From positions 32,611 to 96,610 of the forward strand of contig CAZPQC010000001.1 of NCBI GenBank assembly GCA_964588525.1: a stretch of DNA of 64,000 nt, written 5' to 3'. The notes under the pieces were generated by a model that saw only the letters and a program-made list of their open reading frames with translations, was not told the origin of the DNA and did not search any database. Below, piece by piece: positions 16,844 to 25,349 of the stretch; position 1 is the first letter of the stretch; each line of letters opens with the position of its first letter. The translations under genes and the position numbers were made by a program. This DNA is from JAFGQJ01 sp964588525 (GTDB taxonomy: Bacteria > Spirochaetota > Spirochaetia > SZUA-6 > DRHE01).

Positions 16844-17419
16844 ATGAAATTACAACGAATCGTATTTCTCATCGCGGCTGTTGCCGCGACAGCTTTGCTC
16901 GTCGGATGTGGCGGCGGAAGCGCCTGGGGCCAATCGATTCCCAGTGTCTCAGCCAAATCCACGAATGAGGGGTACCGTCTTGTCGACTACAAGGACTACA
17001 CATTGAAGTGGCGCATCGACCAGGGACTGATCGACTTTTCGGTCAGCTACCCAACAACGGGTTGGGTCGGCATCGGTTTCAGCCCCTCCACGAAGATGAA
17101 GGACGCCAATATTATCATCGGCTACGTGACAAACGGACAGGGGACGGTCACCGATCAATTCGGCACAAGTGCCACCTATCACCGGCAAGATACCCAGCTG
17201 GGCGGAAAGAACAACCTGAGCGACACCTCTGGAACAGAGTTGAACGGGTTGACCACGATCCATTTCAAGATGCCCCTGGACTCCGGTGACGCAAACGACC
17301 GCCGGCTGACCCAGGGTGCGGCAACGACCGTCATCCTGGCTCACGGGCCCGACGGGGCGGATGACATTTCGACCTACCACGGGCAGGATGCACGCCTGAC
17401 GTTGATCGTGGAGCTGTAG
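16844..17419 (+). CDS. DOMON-domain lipoprotein
   Basis: A 191-residue exported protein. The signal peptide ends in a lipobox LLVGC (Cys at about residue 22), so it is probably membrane-anchored on the outside. The mature part is a DOMON beta-sandwich, recognisable from the YTLKWRIDQGLIDFSVSY strands and the hallmark GWVGIGFSP followed by MKDANIIIGYV. DOMON domains bind haem or sugars and often take part in extracytoplasmic electron transfer. Here no partner cytochrome is adjacent. A repeat array in front suggests its own regulated promoter. Confidence 0.82.
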   Translation: MKLQRIVFLIAAVAATALLVGCGGGSAWGQSIPSVSAKSTNEGYRLVDYKDYTLKWRIDQGLIDFSVSYPTTGWVGIGFSPSTKMKDANIIIGYVTNGQGTVTDQFGTSATYHRQDTQLGGKNNLSDTSGTELNGLTTIHFKMPLDSGDANDRRLTQGAATTVILAHGPDGADDISTYHGQDARLTLIVEL

Positions 17420-17432
17420 AAGGAGAGAGGCT

Positions 17433-17654
17433 TTGAGCCGATCCGAACCCTTGACGGGCGTGGAAACCGACCACTGCGGAGGGATACGTATTGGCGAAGC
17501 CCACAGGATCATCGAGCGGTTGCCCGAAGACACCAGCCTGCAGCGGTTGAATAAGATCGCCGCCGGTTTGCAGCTGCTGACCATTGCCGTCTGGACAATT
17601 GAGGGACGTGGTTCCCGGCAATCGGGCGGGCGGCGCGAACGCTCCCGAGGATAG
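17433..17654 (+). CDS. Hypothetical 73-residue protein
   Basis: An open frame starting with TTG at 17433, preceded by AAGGAGAG 5 bases upstream and 13 bases after the DOMON stop. It encodes a mixed-charge protein with a short hydrophobic patch (AAGLQLLTIAVW) and a basic Gly/Arg-rich end. It could be a small co-transcribed gene or chance. No family is recognised, and only the ribosome-binding site and spacing support it. Confidence 0.3.
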   Translation: MSRSEPLTGVETDHCGGIRIGEAHRIIERLPEDTSLQRLNKIAAGLQLLTIAVWTIEGRGSRQSGGRRERSRG

Positions 17655-17661
17655 ATAAGAG

Positions 17662-18334
17662 GTGATGAAAAATACGCTCCTGAATCTATTCCACGACGGC
17701 CTGGGGTATCATGGTTCGGATCAGATCTTTCGATCTGAGCAGCAGTGGTTGCGGCTGTTGCAGGAGTATCCGATTCTGGCCGGATTTTCCACTGCAGAGC
17801 TGGAGCAACTGCGCGGGCTGGCCGCGCGCTTCAACCAGGTCAAAAGATTCGAGGCGGCGGATGGCCTCGAGTTGAGCGGGTACATGAAAGCCGCAGTCTC
17901 ACTGCAGGCCTGCTTACCGATCCTCAACCTGGGTTTGAAGTGGTATTCCAACTGGAAAACGATCGTGATCGTTCCGGCCGGCTTCAGCCAGAAGCAACGG
18001 AAGGTGGACAAAGCGGGGGTGGTCCACGAATGGAAAGAGGTGCACATAGGTGAATCCTGGATCAAAGGGCCGGCCGGCCCTGCATAGGGAAATGAGCGCG
18101 GAGCAATGGCGGGAAACGTTCAGTGAAGCCTACACGAACCTGGCCCGGCGCATGATCAGTGGACCGCCCTCTGCAATAGATGCCTATGCCCTGGAAAATC
18201 CCGGTGAGTTTTTCGCCGTTTTCAGCGAGATTTTCTTCGAGCGCCCCTCGAACATTCTGTTGGAATATCCCCGTGTGTATGATTTGCTGAAGGAGTTCTA
18301 CCGCCACGATCCGGTTGGGAGACTGACTGCTTGA
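17662..18334 (+). pseudogene. mtfA: Damaged mtfA (zinc peptidase) lacking the HExxH segment
   Basis: MtfA peptidases (DUF980) cleave proteins and bind the glucose-PTS repressor Mlc in E. coli. The first frame (17662-18087) matches the N-terminal half: QACLPILNLGLKWYSNWKTIVIVP, VVHEWKEVHIGESWIKGP. It then stops. The C-terminal half continues in another frame (18050-18334): EQWRETFSEAY, SAIDAYALENPGEFFAVFSEIFFERP, LKEFYRHDP. Between GESW...GP and the WRETFSEAY region the family normally has about 45-55 residues carrying the zinc-binding HExxH helix; that part is absent from the DNA. A frame change at the junction completes the inactivation. Both halves are well conserved, so the loss looks recent. 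Confidence 0.85.
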
Positions 18335-18391
18335 GCTTGCCCCGGCGGGTTGGCTGAGTGCGGTCCCGGCGGTGCGATGAACCATCTCCTG

Positions 18392-19096
18392 TCAGGCAGC
18401 GCGTATCCCCCGCCACAGGTAAACGATTCCGCCGCCCAGGCGTCGCACCCTTACCCGCTGAAGCCCTGCGCCATCCATGAGATGTCGTACCTCCTCGGGC
18501 CTCAGAAAGGCCAATACGGAGTCGTGGAGATAGCGATAGGTCTCGGGGGCGCCGGAAACGATGCCGCCGACTGCAGGCATGATCCGCCCCAGATAGAAGC
18601 GGTACAACCTGCCGGGGAAAGCAAGCTTCGGGGGTGAAAACTCCAACACCAGCAACGGCGCACCCGGCTTCAGAGTCCGCACCATCTCCACCAGCGCCTC
18701 TGCCCGGTCGGTGACGTTGCGCAGCCCAAAAGCCACTGCCGCAGCGTCGAAGCGACCATCTGCGAAGGGCAGCTGCAGAACGTTCCCCTCCAGAAGTTCG
18801 ATTCGCCCCTCCAGCCTACGCCGTCTCAGCTTCGCCCGGCCCACCCGCAACATATTCTCCGAGAAGTCCACTCCCATAACCCGAACCGGCAGGCGCCTGG
18901 CAAAGGCGATGGCCAGGTCGGCGGTACCGCAGCAAGCGTCGAGGACCTCCCCCCGGGACTCCACCCCGGCGAAGCGTACCAGAACTTTTCGCCAGCGGCG
19001 GTCCAGGTTCAAACTGAAAAGGTGGTTCAGCAGGTCGTAGGTGCGTGCCGAGCGCTCGAAGATCCCGTGGGTCGTCGTTGCTCTTTTTTCGTTCAT
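18392..19096 (-). CDS. menG: Menaquinone/ubiquinone biosynthesis C-methyltransferase
   Basis: A 234-residue SAM-dependent methyltransferase of the UbiE/MenG family, which makes menaquinone from demethylmenaquinone. Hallmarks: FERSARTYDLLNHLFSLNLDR near the start, SAM-binding LDACCGTADLAIAFA, DFSENML, AVAFGLRNVTDR and LEFSPPK. Assignment to menaquinone rather than ubiquinone follows from the likely phylum. It supplies the quinone that complex I, encoded in the same window, would reduce. Confidence 0.88.
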   Translation of the reverse strand: MNEKRATTTHGIFERSARTYDLLNHLFSLNLDRRWRKVLVRFAGVESRGEVLDACCGTADLAIAFARRLPVRVMGVDFSENMLRVGRAKLRRRRLEGRIELLEGNVLQLPFADGRFDAAAVAFGLRNVTDRAEALVEMVRTLKPGAPLLVLEFSPPKLAFPGRLYRFYLGRIMPAVGGIVSGAPETYRYLHDSVLAFLRPEEVRHLMDGAGLQRVRVRRLGGGIVYLWRGIRAA

Positions 19097-19113
19097 TGGT
19101 CCTTTGCCATCAC

Positions 19114-19136
19114 CGGGGTCGATTGGAGTGACCCCG
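19114..19136 (-). promoter_or_regulatory. 5' leader hairpin and possible -10 of menG
   Basis: CGGGGTC (19114-19120) pairs with GACCCCG (19130-19136) around a 9-base loop, just upstream of the menG start. On the minus strand a TATAGT lies a little further upstream (about 19150), so the hairpin would be in the untranslated leader. No T-run follows it. Confidence 0.35.
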
Positions 19137-19213
19137 TATCCGGCGTCTGACTATACTACAATCGAGCCTCCCGAACGGCAGCGGCGCATCCGCGCACACC
19201 GATTCCCCCAATC

Positions 19214-19666
19214 CTACAGCTCCTTGATCATTTCCGCATTCACCTCGAGCTGTGCCTTCTCCTGCTTCTCCTGCTCGGCCAATGCCTCGAAAAAGGCTCG
19301 GGTTTCCTCATAGTCGGACACGTTGCGCGCCATATGTTCGTAGAAGCGGACCAGCTTTTCGTCAAACTCCAGGGCCATGTCGACGACCTGGGCGATGGAT
19401 TGGTTTGGACCTACCTTTACGTCGTCGAAGCGGAGATCCTCGGGCACGTACTGAAACCAAACCCCTAGGATCCTGTTGCGCCGGTCTTCCTCGAAGCGAG
19501 CCAGGGAACGCTCGAAGAGCCTCTCGTGACGGCTCATGTATTCCAGGAGCATCGCCAGGCGTTTACTGTCTTTCGGGTCTTCGAGGCTGTGGTACAGCTC
19601 ACTGAGACGGCGGCGGTAGTCCCTGACCAGTTCGAGGATTTCGGACACTGTCTTATACGGTTTCAT
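19214..19666 (-). CDS. Ferritin-like (rubrerythrin-type) protein
   Basis: A 150-residue helical protein with spaced acidic and histidine residues typical of a four-helix di-iron carrier: ELYHSLED in helix 1, LLEYMSRHERLFE in helix 2, FDEKLVRFYEHMARN in helix 3 and FFEALAEQEKQEKAQLE in helix 4. The ATG at 19666 is preferred over a TTG six codons upstream because GAGAGGGG precedes it. It may handle iron or peroxide. The exact subfamily is uncertain because the ExxH motifs are not canonical. Confidence 0.6.
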   Translation of the reverse strand: MKPYKTVSEILELVRDYRRRLSELYHSLEDPKDSKRLAMLLEYMSRHERLFERSLARFEEDRRNRILGVWFQYVPEDLRFDDVKVGPNQSIAQVVDMALEFDEKLVRFYEHMARNVSDYEETRAFFEALAEQEKQEKAQLEVNAEMIKEL

Positions 19667-19832
19667 CGACCCCTCTCTTCTCAAGACGGAAGCCCCCGCG
19701 GGCGCGCAACTTCACAGTCAGTATCCTACCGGGTGGCGGCGTTGTCAACAATCGAACTGCCGCCGGGGCCCGCATTCCCCTCTTCCGCCCGTCACAGCCA
19801 CTGGCGGCGGGACTGAATGCCGGCCACGGTCT

Positions 19833-20078
19833 TCAGCGTTCGGCCAACAGCTGCGGGTGCTCCTTTGCGATGCGCTGCTGCTCCTCGTCGGCGTAAAAAA
19901 TCACCGAGCGATATTGCGTCCCGTGGCTGATCCGGGAAGGATCGTAAACCACCCTGATCGATTCGGTATGCCCGGTTCTGCCGGTGCGGACAACCTCGTA
20001 GCGCGCGGTCGCCTGATCTCCACCGGAACAGCCGGAAACGACGTCCTCCACACCCCGGAGACGCTCAACTTCAGTAGC
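19833..20078 (-). pseudogene. msrA: msrA (methionine sulfoxide reductase) fragment with internal deletion
   Basis: The minus-strand frame after a stop at 20081 reads ATEVERLRGVEDVVSGCSGG, then YEVVRTGRTGHTESIRVVYDPSRIS, then HGTQYRSVIFYADEEQQRIA. These are consecutive conserved blocks of MsrA, but two parts are missing. The N-terminal GCFW block with the catalytic cysteine lies beyond the stop and is not seen. About 20 residues that normally separate DPSRIS from GTQYRS (the H-D-P-T segment) are absent. A catalytically competent enzyme cannot be made. Confidence 0.85.
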
Positions 20079-20244
20079 TTACTCACCGCTCGGGGCTCGA
20101 ATGTGACCGGGCGCAGAAAAGCTGACTTATAAAATAATAATTAGCCGGCCAAAGGGGCTATAGCCTGTTAAGGGTACTGCAGTCCTGCAAGGATCGGCGC
20201 GAGATCCTCCGGAGTGAGGTGCCGCATTCCATAGAGGTCCGGAT

Positions 20245-20949
20245 TCAACTCCCCCGGCCCAGTCTCAACAGGGGCAGGAGAACGATCCCCAGAAAATCCT
20301 GGAGAAAATGCATTGTCATCGGAGCGATCAGGTTGCCCCGCCACCTGTACACCAGGGCAAAGGACAACCCCAACGCACCCACGGTGATGACACCCGCCGC
20401 TCCTTCGTAGCCGTGGCCGAGGGAAAAAATAACCGAGGAAAGCACAGCGGCGGGCAGCCAGTGTTTGGTGACTCGCTGCAAACGGTTTATCAGATAACCT
20501 CGGAAAATCGTCTCCTCCGACACGGCCACGATCACGACCAGGGCTCCGGCCAGCAGGAACTCTCCGGCGCCGTTGGCTGCAAGGGCCGAGGGCAGCGGGG
20601 TGGCGGGAACGCTGAATCCGATCTTCTGCAGGGTCCGTTCGACCAAAGCTGTCAGGAAAAAAACCGGCACGAACAGAATCGCCCCGATCAGCACCTCGAC
20701 GGCGGTGCCGGAGACCTTCCAGCCGATCTCGGTGAGCTTCTCGCCATTGCACCAGACGAAATAGAGTATCAGACAGACCAGGGAAAGGTCCCTCAAAATG
20801 CTGGAAACCGCAGTAACGACGAAGCTCATATCTCCCTGCTTCACCACCAGGAAGGACAGCGCCATGGACGGCACTATGAGAAAAAGAAACACGAGAACTT
20901 CGAATAAGTGTTTCCTGCGTTCTGAATTTACACGGCTGGATTGCCTCAT
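20245..20949 (-). CDS. CPBP-family intramembrane protease homologue (Abi/Rce1)
   Basis: A 234-residue polytopic membrane protein with the CPBP motifs in order: SEETIFRGYL (EExxxR motif 1), FSLGHGYEG (motif 2, FxxxH) and NLIAPMTMHFLQD (motif 3 with HxxxD/N). The catalytic glutamates and histidines are intact. Such proteases act on membrane or peptide substrates, sometimes in bacteriocin self-immunity. Its start overlaps the upstream histidine kinase stop by 4 bases, so it may serve that signalling system. Confidence 0.85.
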   Translation of the reverse strand: MRQSSRVNSERRKHLFEVLVFLFLIVPSMALSFLVVKQGDMSFVVTAVSSILRDLSLVCLILYFVWCNGEKLTEIGWKVSGTAVEVLIGAILFVPVFFLTALVERTLQKIGFSVPATPLPSALAANGAGEFLLAGALVVIVAVSEETIFRGYLINRLQRVTKHWLPAAVLSSVIFSLGHGYEGAAGVITVGALGLSFALVYRWRGNLIAPMTMHFLQDFLGIVLLPLLRLGRGS

Positions 20950-22499
20950 GTCTGCAACTCCTCGGCCGAAGTCCTTCCTTCAACCCTGCATCGGGTGGCG
21001 GCCGGACGCGGCACGGTGAAAAAGAAGCAGCTGCCTTTGCCGGGTTCGCTTTCCACCCAGATCCTTCCGCCGTTTTTTTCCACCAGCTCTCGACACAGAA
21101 TCAGCCCTAGGCCGTGGCCGCTTTCCCCCGCCGTACCCTCCTTGGAGAAATGCTTCTTGGTTTGGAACAGCTTTCGGCGGCTCTCCGGATCGAGCCCGGT
21201 CCCGGTATCCTTCACCGACAGGCGCACGAAATCACCCTGGATATCCGCTTCCAGACTCACCTCTCCACCCTGCGAGGTGAATTTGAGCGCATTGTTCAAC
21301 AGATTACGCAGCACCGTCGACAGCATTTCCCGGTCGGCCAAGACGGCCAGCCGGGGCTCGATTCTAGAGCGCAGATCGATGCCTTTGGTCTCGGCTGAGC
21401 CGGAACACTGGGCAAGGTTCAATTCCACCAACTCCTGTAGATCCACCACCTGTGGTTGAAAAGCCGTGCCTTCGGTTTGCGCTCTCCCCCAGGCAAGCAG
21501 CGTTTCCATGAGCTCGAGGCTCTGATTGAGCGTCGACAGTATCCGCGAAGAAAACATCCTGCGATCTCTGTCATCCAGCTCATCGTAGCGATGCGCCATC
21601 AGCTCAGAGAACATCTTGACCCCGCCGATGGGATTGCGCAGATCGTGAGCTATGATCGAAACCAGCCTGTCCTTTGCCTTGTTGGCTTCCCGCAGCGATC
21701 GTTCTCTGGATAAAAGCTGCCGGCGTGCACTTTTGAGGTCCTCGATCATCTTCAGCTGGTTTTGAACCTGGATGACGATCAGTGCCTTGTAGGTCAGAAA
21801 GAAGGCGGCCAGCTTCAGATAGTGGCCGAGCAGATTGAACACCCCGTAGCTGAATATATACAATGTAAACAGGAGTTCACTGATAATGGTCAGTGCAATC
21901 GCCAGAGCCAATCGGATGCGCACCCGCCTCTCCGGGGCATCTCCGTGCGTCACCAGCAAAACAAGGGAGGCGGCCATCACGGACGAGATCACATATTCGC
22001 TGATGCGCTTGAACGGTGTAACCCCGACACCTTCCACGAAGCAGGTAGGGAACAGATCAAGCGGGAAGATCAGCACCAGCAGAAGAATCGAAGCTCCCCC
22101 GAATGCGGCGAAAATCAGCGTGAAGGAGATGGCTTTTCGCAAACGATAGCTGGCCACGAACAACAGGAGTGTCCCTGCCTGAATGAAGCGGGCGGCGATC
22201 CACAACTTGGTCGCGTGGTCACCGCCCTCGGGGAAAACACCCATGCCGTGGTAGGTCAACGTATGAAAAAGATCCAGAACCGCGGTGCACAGGTAGCCGA
22301 TCCCTAGGTAGGTGAGGTTTCGGGTTTCCGGTGATTCCCGGGCACTCCAGGCGAGCATAAAGACTCCGGCGGCGATCACGATGCTGAAGATCTCCACCAG
22401 ACTGTGGAAGAGCAGGTAGCTGTGCAGGCTGGCTACATAGAGGAGGCCTGCACTACCCGCAACTATCAATCCCGGACCCAGTGCCCTGGTTTGCACCAT
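20946..22499 (-). CDS. MASE3-domain sensor histidine kinase
   Basis: A 517-residue membrane kinase. The first 240 residues form about seven hydrophobic helices of the MASE3 type (YLGIGYLCTAVLDLFHTLTYHG is characteristic). A short coiled linker (about 240-280) leads to HisKA with the phosphoaccepting histidine in VSIIAHDLRNPIGG and a HATPase_c domain with N-box NLLNNALKF, DTGTGLD and GHGLGLILC. No response regulator gene is adjacent; the CPBP protease gene follows with a 4-base overlap. The signal is unknown. Confidence 0.9.
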   Translation of the reverse strand: MVQTRALGPGLIVAGSAGLLYVASLHSYLLFHSLVEIFSIVIAAGVFMLAWSARESPETRNLTYLGIGYLCTAVLDLFHTLTYHGMGVFPEGGDHATKLWIAARFIQAGTLLLFVASYRLRKAISFTLIFAAFGGASILLLVLIFPLDLFPTCFVEGVGVTPFKRISEYVISSVMAASLVLLVTHGDAPERRVRIRLALAIALTIISELLFTLYIFSYGVFNLLGHYLKLAAFFLTYKALIVIQVQNQLKMIEDLKSARRQLLSRERSLREANKAKDRLVSIIAHDLRNPIGGVKMFSELMAHRYDELDDRDRRMFSSRILSTLNQSLELMETLLAWGRAQTEGTAFQPQVVDLQELVELNLAQCSGSAETKGIDLRSRIEPRLAVLADREMLSTVLRNLLNNALKFTSQGGEVSLEADIQGDFVRLSVKDTGTGLDPESRRKLFQTKKHFSKEGTAGESGHGLGLILCRELVEKNGGRIWVESEPGKGSCFFFTVPRPAATRCRVEGRTSAEELQT

Positions 22500-22504
22500 G
22501 AGTC

Positions 22505-22510
22505 ATTATA
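22505..22510 (-). promoter_or_regulatory. -10 box placed to give a nearly leaderless kinase mRNA
   Basis: On the minus strand TATAAT occupies 22505-22510, and the kinase ATG begins at 22499. Transcription would then start within a few bases of the ATG. CTGTAT, 17 bases upstream, is a weak -35. No Shine-Dalgarno is seen before this ATG. Confidence 0.4.
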
Positions 22511-22605
22511 CATTCCCGCTGGAAAAAATACAGTTTACGCGCGGTGGTCCGGACAACTATCTCCTCCACCGTCGCGGGCTCTCGGTATGGACGGCCGGCC
22601 AACCC

Positions 22606-23289
22606 TTATCCGTTGCCGGCTCCGCCTGGCGATTGAACCTCTGCAGCGGCGCGCAACATGCCACGGGCCATCAAAACACAACCTGCGGTGATCAGAAGTC
22701 CGACTGCAATTCGAATTGGCTGGAAGAGTGGAGCCCCCTGAAGCTGCGGAATGTAGACCGAGAATCCAACCGCAATCGGAAGACCGCTCCATTTAGGCAA
22801 TATCCTCGACTTCCAGACTGCCGTGGCGAGCACGATCATGGCAGCGGCGATCGTCAACAGCCCTGATCCGATGAAAATGAGCCCGGGCCCGAAGCGGACC
22901 GAGTTCACCAGAGGAAGCAGATCCGTGCTGTTTTGCGTGAAGGCCGCACGGCCGATAACCTGCAGCCCAAAGGTCTCGGCCCCAAAGAATGGAAGCGTCA
23001 GGCCGGTGCCGATCCAGCAAAGAATCAAGGCAAGGAAGGCGCGGGGTTCGAGCTCCGTCGGCCTTAACAGAAGATATACTCCAAGCAATCCCAAAGACAG
23101 CAGAATGAACCCTCCCATGCCCAGGGCGTGAGCTATCACCCACCGGGCCGAGGCGAACTGGGAAGCCCCTTCGAGCGTTGATTCATCAAAAAATGGTCGA
23201 ATCACTGGAAACAGAGTAAGGAAGACACCGGAAAGAACCATAAATATAGCACCCAGGCGAGCGCGGGACACGCTACCGGATTTTTTCAT
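22606..23289 (-). CDS. Six-helix membrane protein, unknown function
   Basis: A 227-residue protein with about six hydrophobic segments spaced evenly (for example LGAIFMVLSGVFLTLFPVI and IAHALGMGGFILLSLGLLGV) and a conserved-looking WVIAHALGMGGF. A strong Shine-Dalgarno (GGAGG) precedes the ATG. It lies 106 bases upstream of the kinase gene in the same orientation. I do not recognise a named family; architecture is all that can be said. Confidence 0.7.
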   Translation of the reverse strand: MKKSGSVSRARLGAIFMVLSGVFLTLFPVIRPFFDESTLEGASQFASARWVIAHALGMGGFILLSLGLLGVYLLLRPTELEPRAFLALILCWIGTGLTLPFFGAETFGLQVIGRAAFTQNSTDLLPLVNSVRFGPGLIFIGSGLLTIAAAMIVLATAVWKSRILPKWSGLPIAVGFSVYIPQLQGAPLFQPIRIAVGLLITAGCVLMARGMLRAAAEVQSPGGAGNG

Positions 23290-23464
23290 AACAAACCTCC
23301 TGTCTTTTCAAGATCGCGCTTTTGAATTGCTCCGGCCTTTCCGGACCAGTGCACCCTTGAAATGCCCGCGGTATATCATGCCCGACACTCGGCCGACGAT
23401 TTGACGGCTTTTCCTTTCCTCGGGGATTGGGCATGCTGTTGACCAATCCGAAACGACTGCCGAT

Positions 23465-24076
23465 TTGACAATCCACTTTGGTAATATTACTGCAAAAGTA
23501 ATATATAAGCCAAGTGCAACTCCGGCAATTCCTGCTTCAAACCTGGAGAATGGGTTGACTCTTGCCGCTGTTCACGGGCGTATCGAAGGCGCAAAGTTGA
23601 TCTACAATCGATGGAGGGCATTGATACTGTTGGCGGTCACGCCGGTCCTGTCGACGTCGACCTGGTTCTCGGCCCCGGCGATAATCCCGCAATTACGAGG
23701 GGCCTGGGAGCTGTCTACCGCCTCGGCGGCCTGGCTGACGATCGCCGTTCAACTCGGGTTTGTCTGCGGGGCGTTGATATCCAGTTTGCTGAATCCGGCG
23801 GACGTCATGTCTCCCCGGCATGTAATTTTCATCGGAGCCTTCGGTGCGGCGATTGCCAATACGTTGTTGGCCGTGGCCGGCGGGGCGGCTCTCGGCATTC
23901 CTCTACGTTTTGCCACGGGATTCTTCCTTGCCGGGGTGTACCGCCCGGCATTCAAGCTCATGTCCACCTGGTTTCGGGAAGGTCGTGGGCTCGCCCTCGG
24001 CGTATTGGCCGCGGCGATCGTCGTCGGCAATGGAATGCCTCACCTCGTCAAGGGATTGGGCGGTTTGGATTGTTAA
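23465..24076 (+). pseudogene. Truncated MFS transporter (N-terminal half only)
   Basis: The frame encodes about 160 residues of a major-facilitator protein: WRALILLAVTPVLSTSTWFS in helix 1, then SAAWLTIAVQLGFVCGALIS, HVIFIGAFGAAIANTLLAVA, RFATGFFLAGVYRPAFKLM and ALGVLAAAIVVGNGMPHL. After about five helices it stops at 24076, inside the 3' end of the convergent MFS gene. The second half of the transporter is absent. No clear ATG start exists; a TTG near 23600 is possible. A TTGACA hexamer (23465-23470) and palindrome GTAATATTAC lie just upstream, perhaps the old promoter. Confidence 0.7.
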
Positions 24077-25346
24077 CAGTCTCTCTGGCGAAGCGCAGGA
24101 TCCCCAAGGCGGCCGAGGCGAGCAGAGCTGCACCGATGTAGAAGGGAAGATGGATGTCGAGGGCCCCGAGAAAGCCCGCAATCAACGGCCCCACGGCGAT
24201 TCCCAGACCGAAGCCCATGGTCACGATGCTGGCCGTTCGCCCCTCCCGGCCAGGTTCGGAAAGGTCCCCCGCCATGGCGAAGGCGGGTGCTGCAATCGAC
24301 GCCGCTCCCAACCCCTGGAGGAGCTGCAGGCCCACGAGGGCCGAAGTGGAGCCGGCGAAACTCAAGCCGACCGTCACCGGGGTCATCAACAGCAGCCCGA
24401 CTACGATCAGCGGTTTTCGGCCGATCCGGTCGGAGAGTCTGCCCAGGGGGATTTGAAAGACCAGACGGCTTATCATCATGGCGCTGAAGGCAAAGCCGAA
24501 GGCGGAGGCGCTCTGGCCGATCCGGGAATTGATCTGGTTTTCCAGGGTGGTGATCATGCTGAAAGCAATGGCCATGGTCAATGTGGCGAATCCTGCGACA
24601 GCGATCGTCGGGCTGATGAGCGAAAGATCGATGATCCGGCTCTTGGAATTTGAGGGCGCCTCTGGAGGGTTATCCGCGTGGCCTCGGGATTCCACGTCCA
24701 CCTCCGAGCCACCTACGCGGCGTGCCTGCGGGAGCCGTTTCCGCGACCGGGGATCATCATCCTTGACGAATCTCAGGACCATCAGGAATCCCAGGAAAAT
24801 AAAGGCACCTCCTGTGAAGAACGAGGCGTTGAAGCTGAGGTGATCGTACATAAGACCGCCGAGGAGGGGCCCGATGGAAAAACCCGCCATCCTCAAGGTG
24901 GTGTACACCCCCATAGACGCGCCGCGGGATTCAGGGCGGGTATTCTTGGCCATAAGGGCGAGGGAAGCCGGAACGGTCAAGGCCAGCCCGACTCCCTGAA
25001 ACCCACGCAGAAACAGGAGGTCGATAAAGCGGACGGCCAGGGCAAAGCCAAGGGTTGCCGCCGCCATCACAGCCAGACCGAACAGCACCAGGGGCTTCTG
25101 GCGGCCCAACCGATCGCCAACTCCCCCCATAACCGGCTGGAGCAAGGCGTTGATCAAGCCGTAAATGGAAATCAGGAGTCCCACGCGAACCACCGTCGGC
25201 AGCGACAGAACCGGTGCGGGCAGCCTGGCCACGAACAGGGGAATGACCACGAACAGGATGCTGTTGCCCAGGGCGTCGCCGAAGCGCGCAACAGCCAGGG
25301 CCAGAACCGTATCGTTTACCCCGAGTTTCTCCCGAAAGCTGCTCAT
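24048..25346 (-). CDS. Major-facilitator superfamily transporter (12 helices)
   Basis: A 432-residue MFS permease, likely a multidrug or metabolite exporter. The A-motif GGVGDRLGRQKPLV follows helix 2, and the pseudo-repeat GRLSDRIGRKPLIV follows helix 8. The central loop (about 200-250) is long and charged. Its stop overlaps the truncated MFS relic on the other strand by 29 bases. It starts 3 bases after the stop of the DHA2-type MFS gene, so both are in one operon. Substrate is unknown. Confidence 0.85.
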   Translation of the reverse strand: MSSFREKLGVNDTVLALAVARFGDALGNSILFVVIPLFVARLPAPVLSLPTVVRVGLLISIYGLINALLQPVMGGVGDRLGRQKPLVLFGLAVMAAATLGFALAVRFIDLLFLRGFQGVGLALTVPASLALMAKNTRPESRGASMGVYTTLRMAGFSIGPLLGGLMYDHLSFNASFFTGGAFIFLGFLMVLRFVKDDDPRSRKRLPQARRVGGSEVDVESRGHADNPPEAPSNSKSRIIDLSLISPTIAVAGFATLTMAIAFSMITTLENQINSRIGQSASAFGFAFSAMMISRLVFQIPLGRLSDRIGRKPLIVVGLLLMTPVTVGLSFAGSTSALVGLQLLQGLGAASIAAPAFAMAGDLSEPGREGRTASIVTMGFGLGIAVGPLIAGFLGALDIHLPFYIGAALLASAALGILRFARETVNNPNRPIP

Positions 25347-25349
25347 GGA

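Noticed and set aside
20168..20244. Minus-strand tail NPDLYGMRHLTPEDLAPILAGL after the CPBP gene
   Set aside because: It reads like protein but lies only in a frame antisense or shifted to nearby genes, with no start or family.
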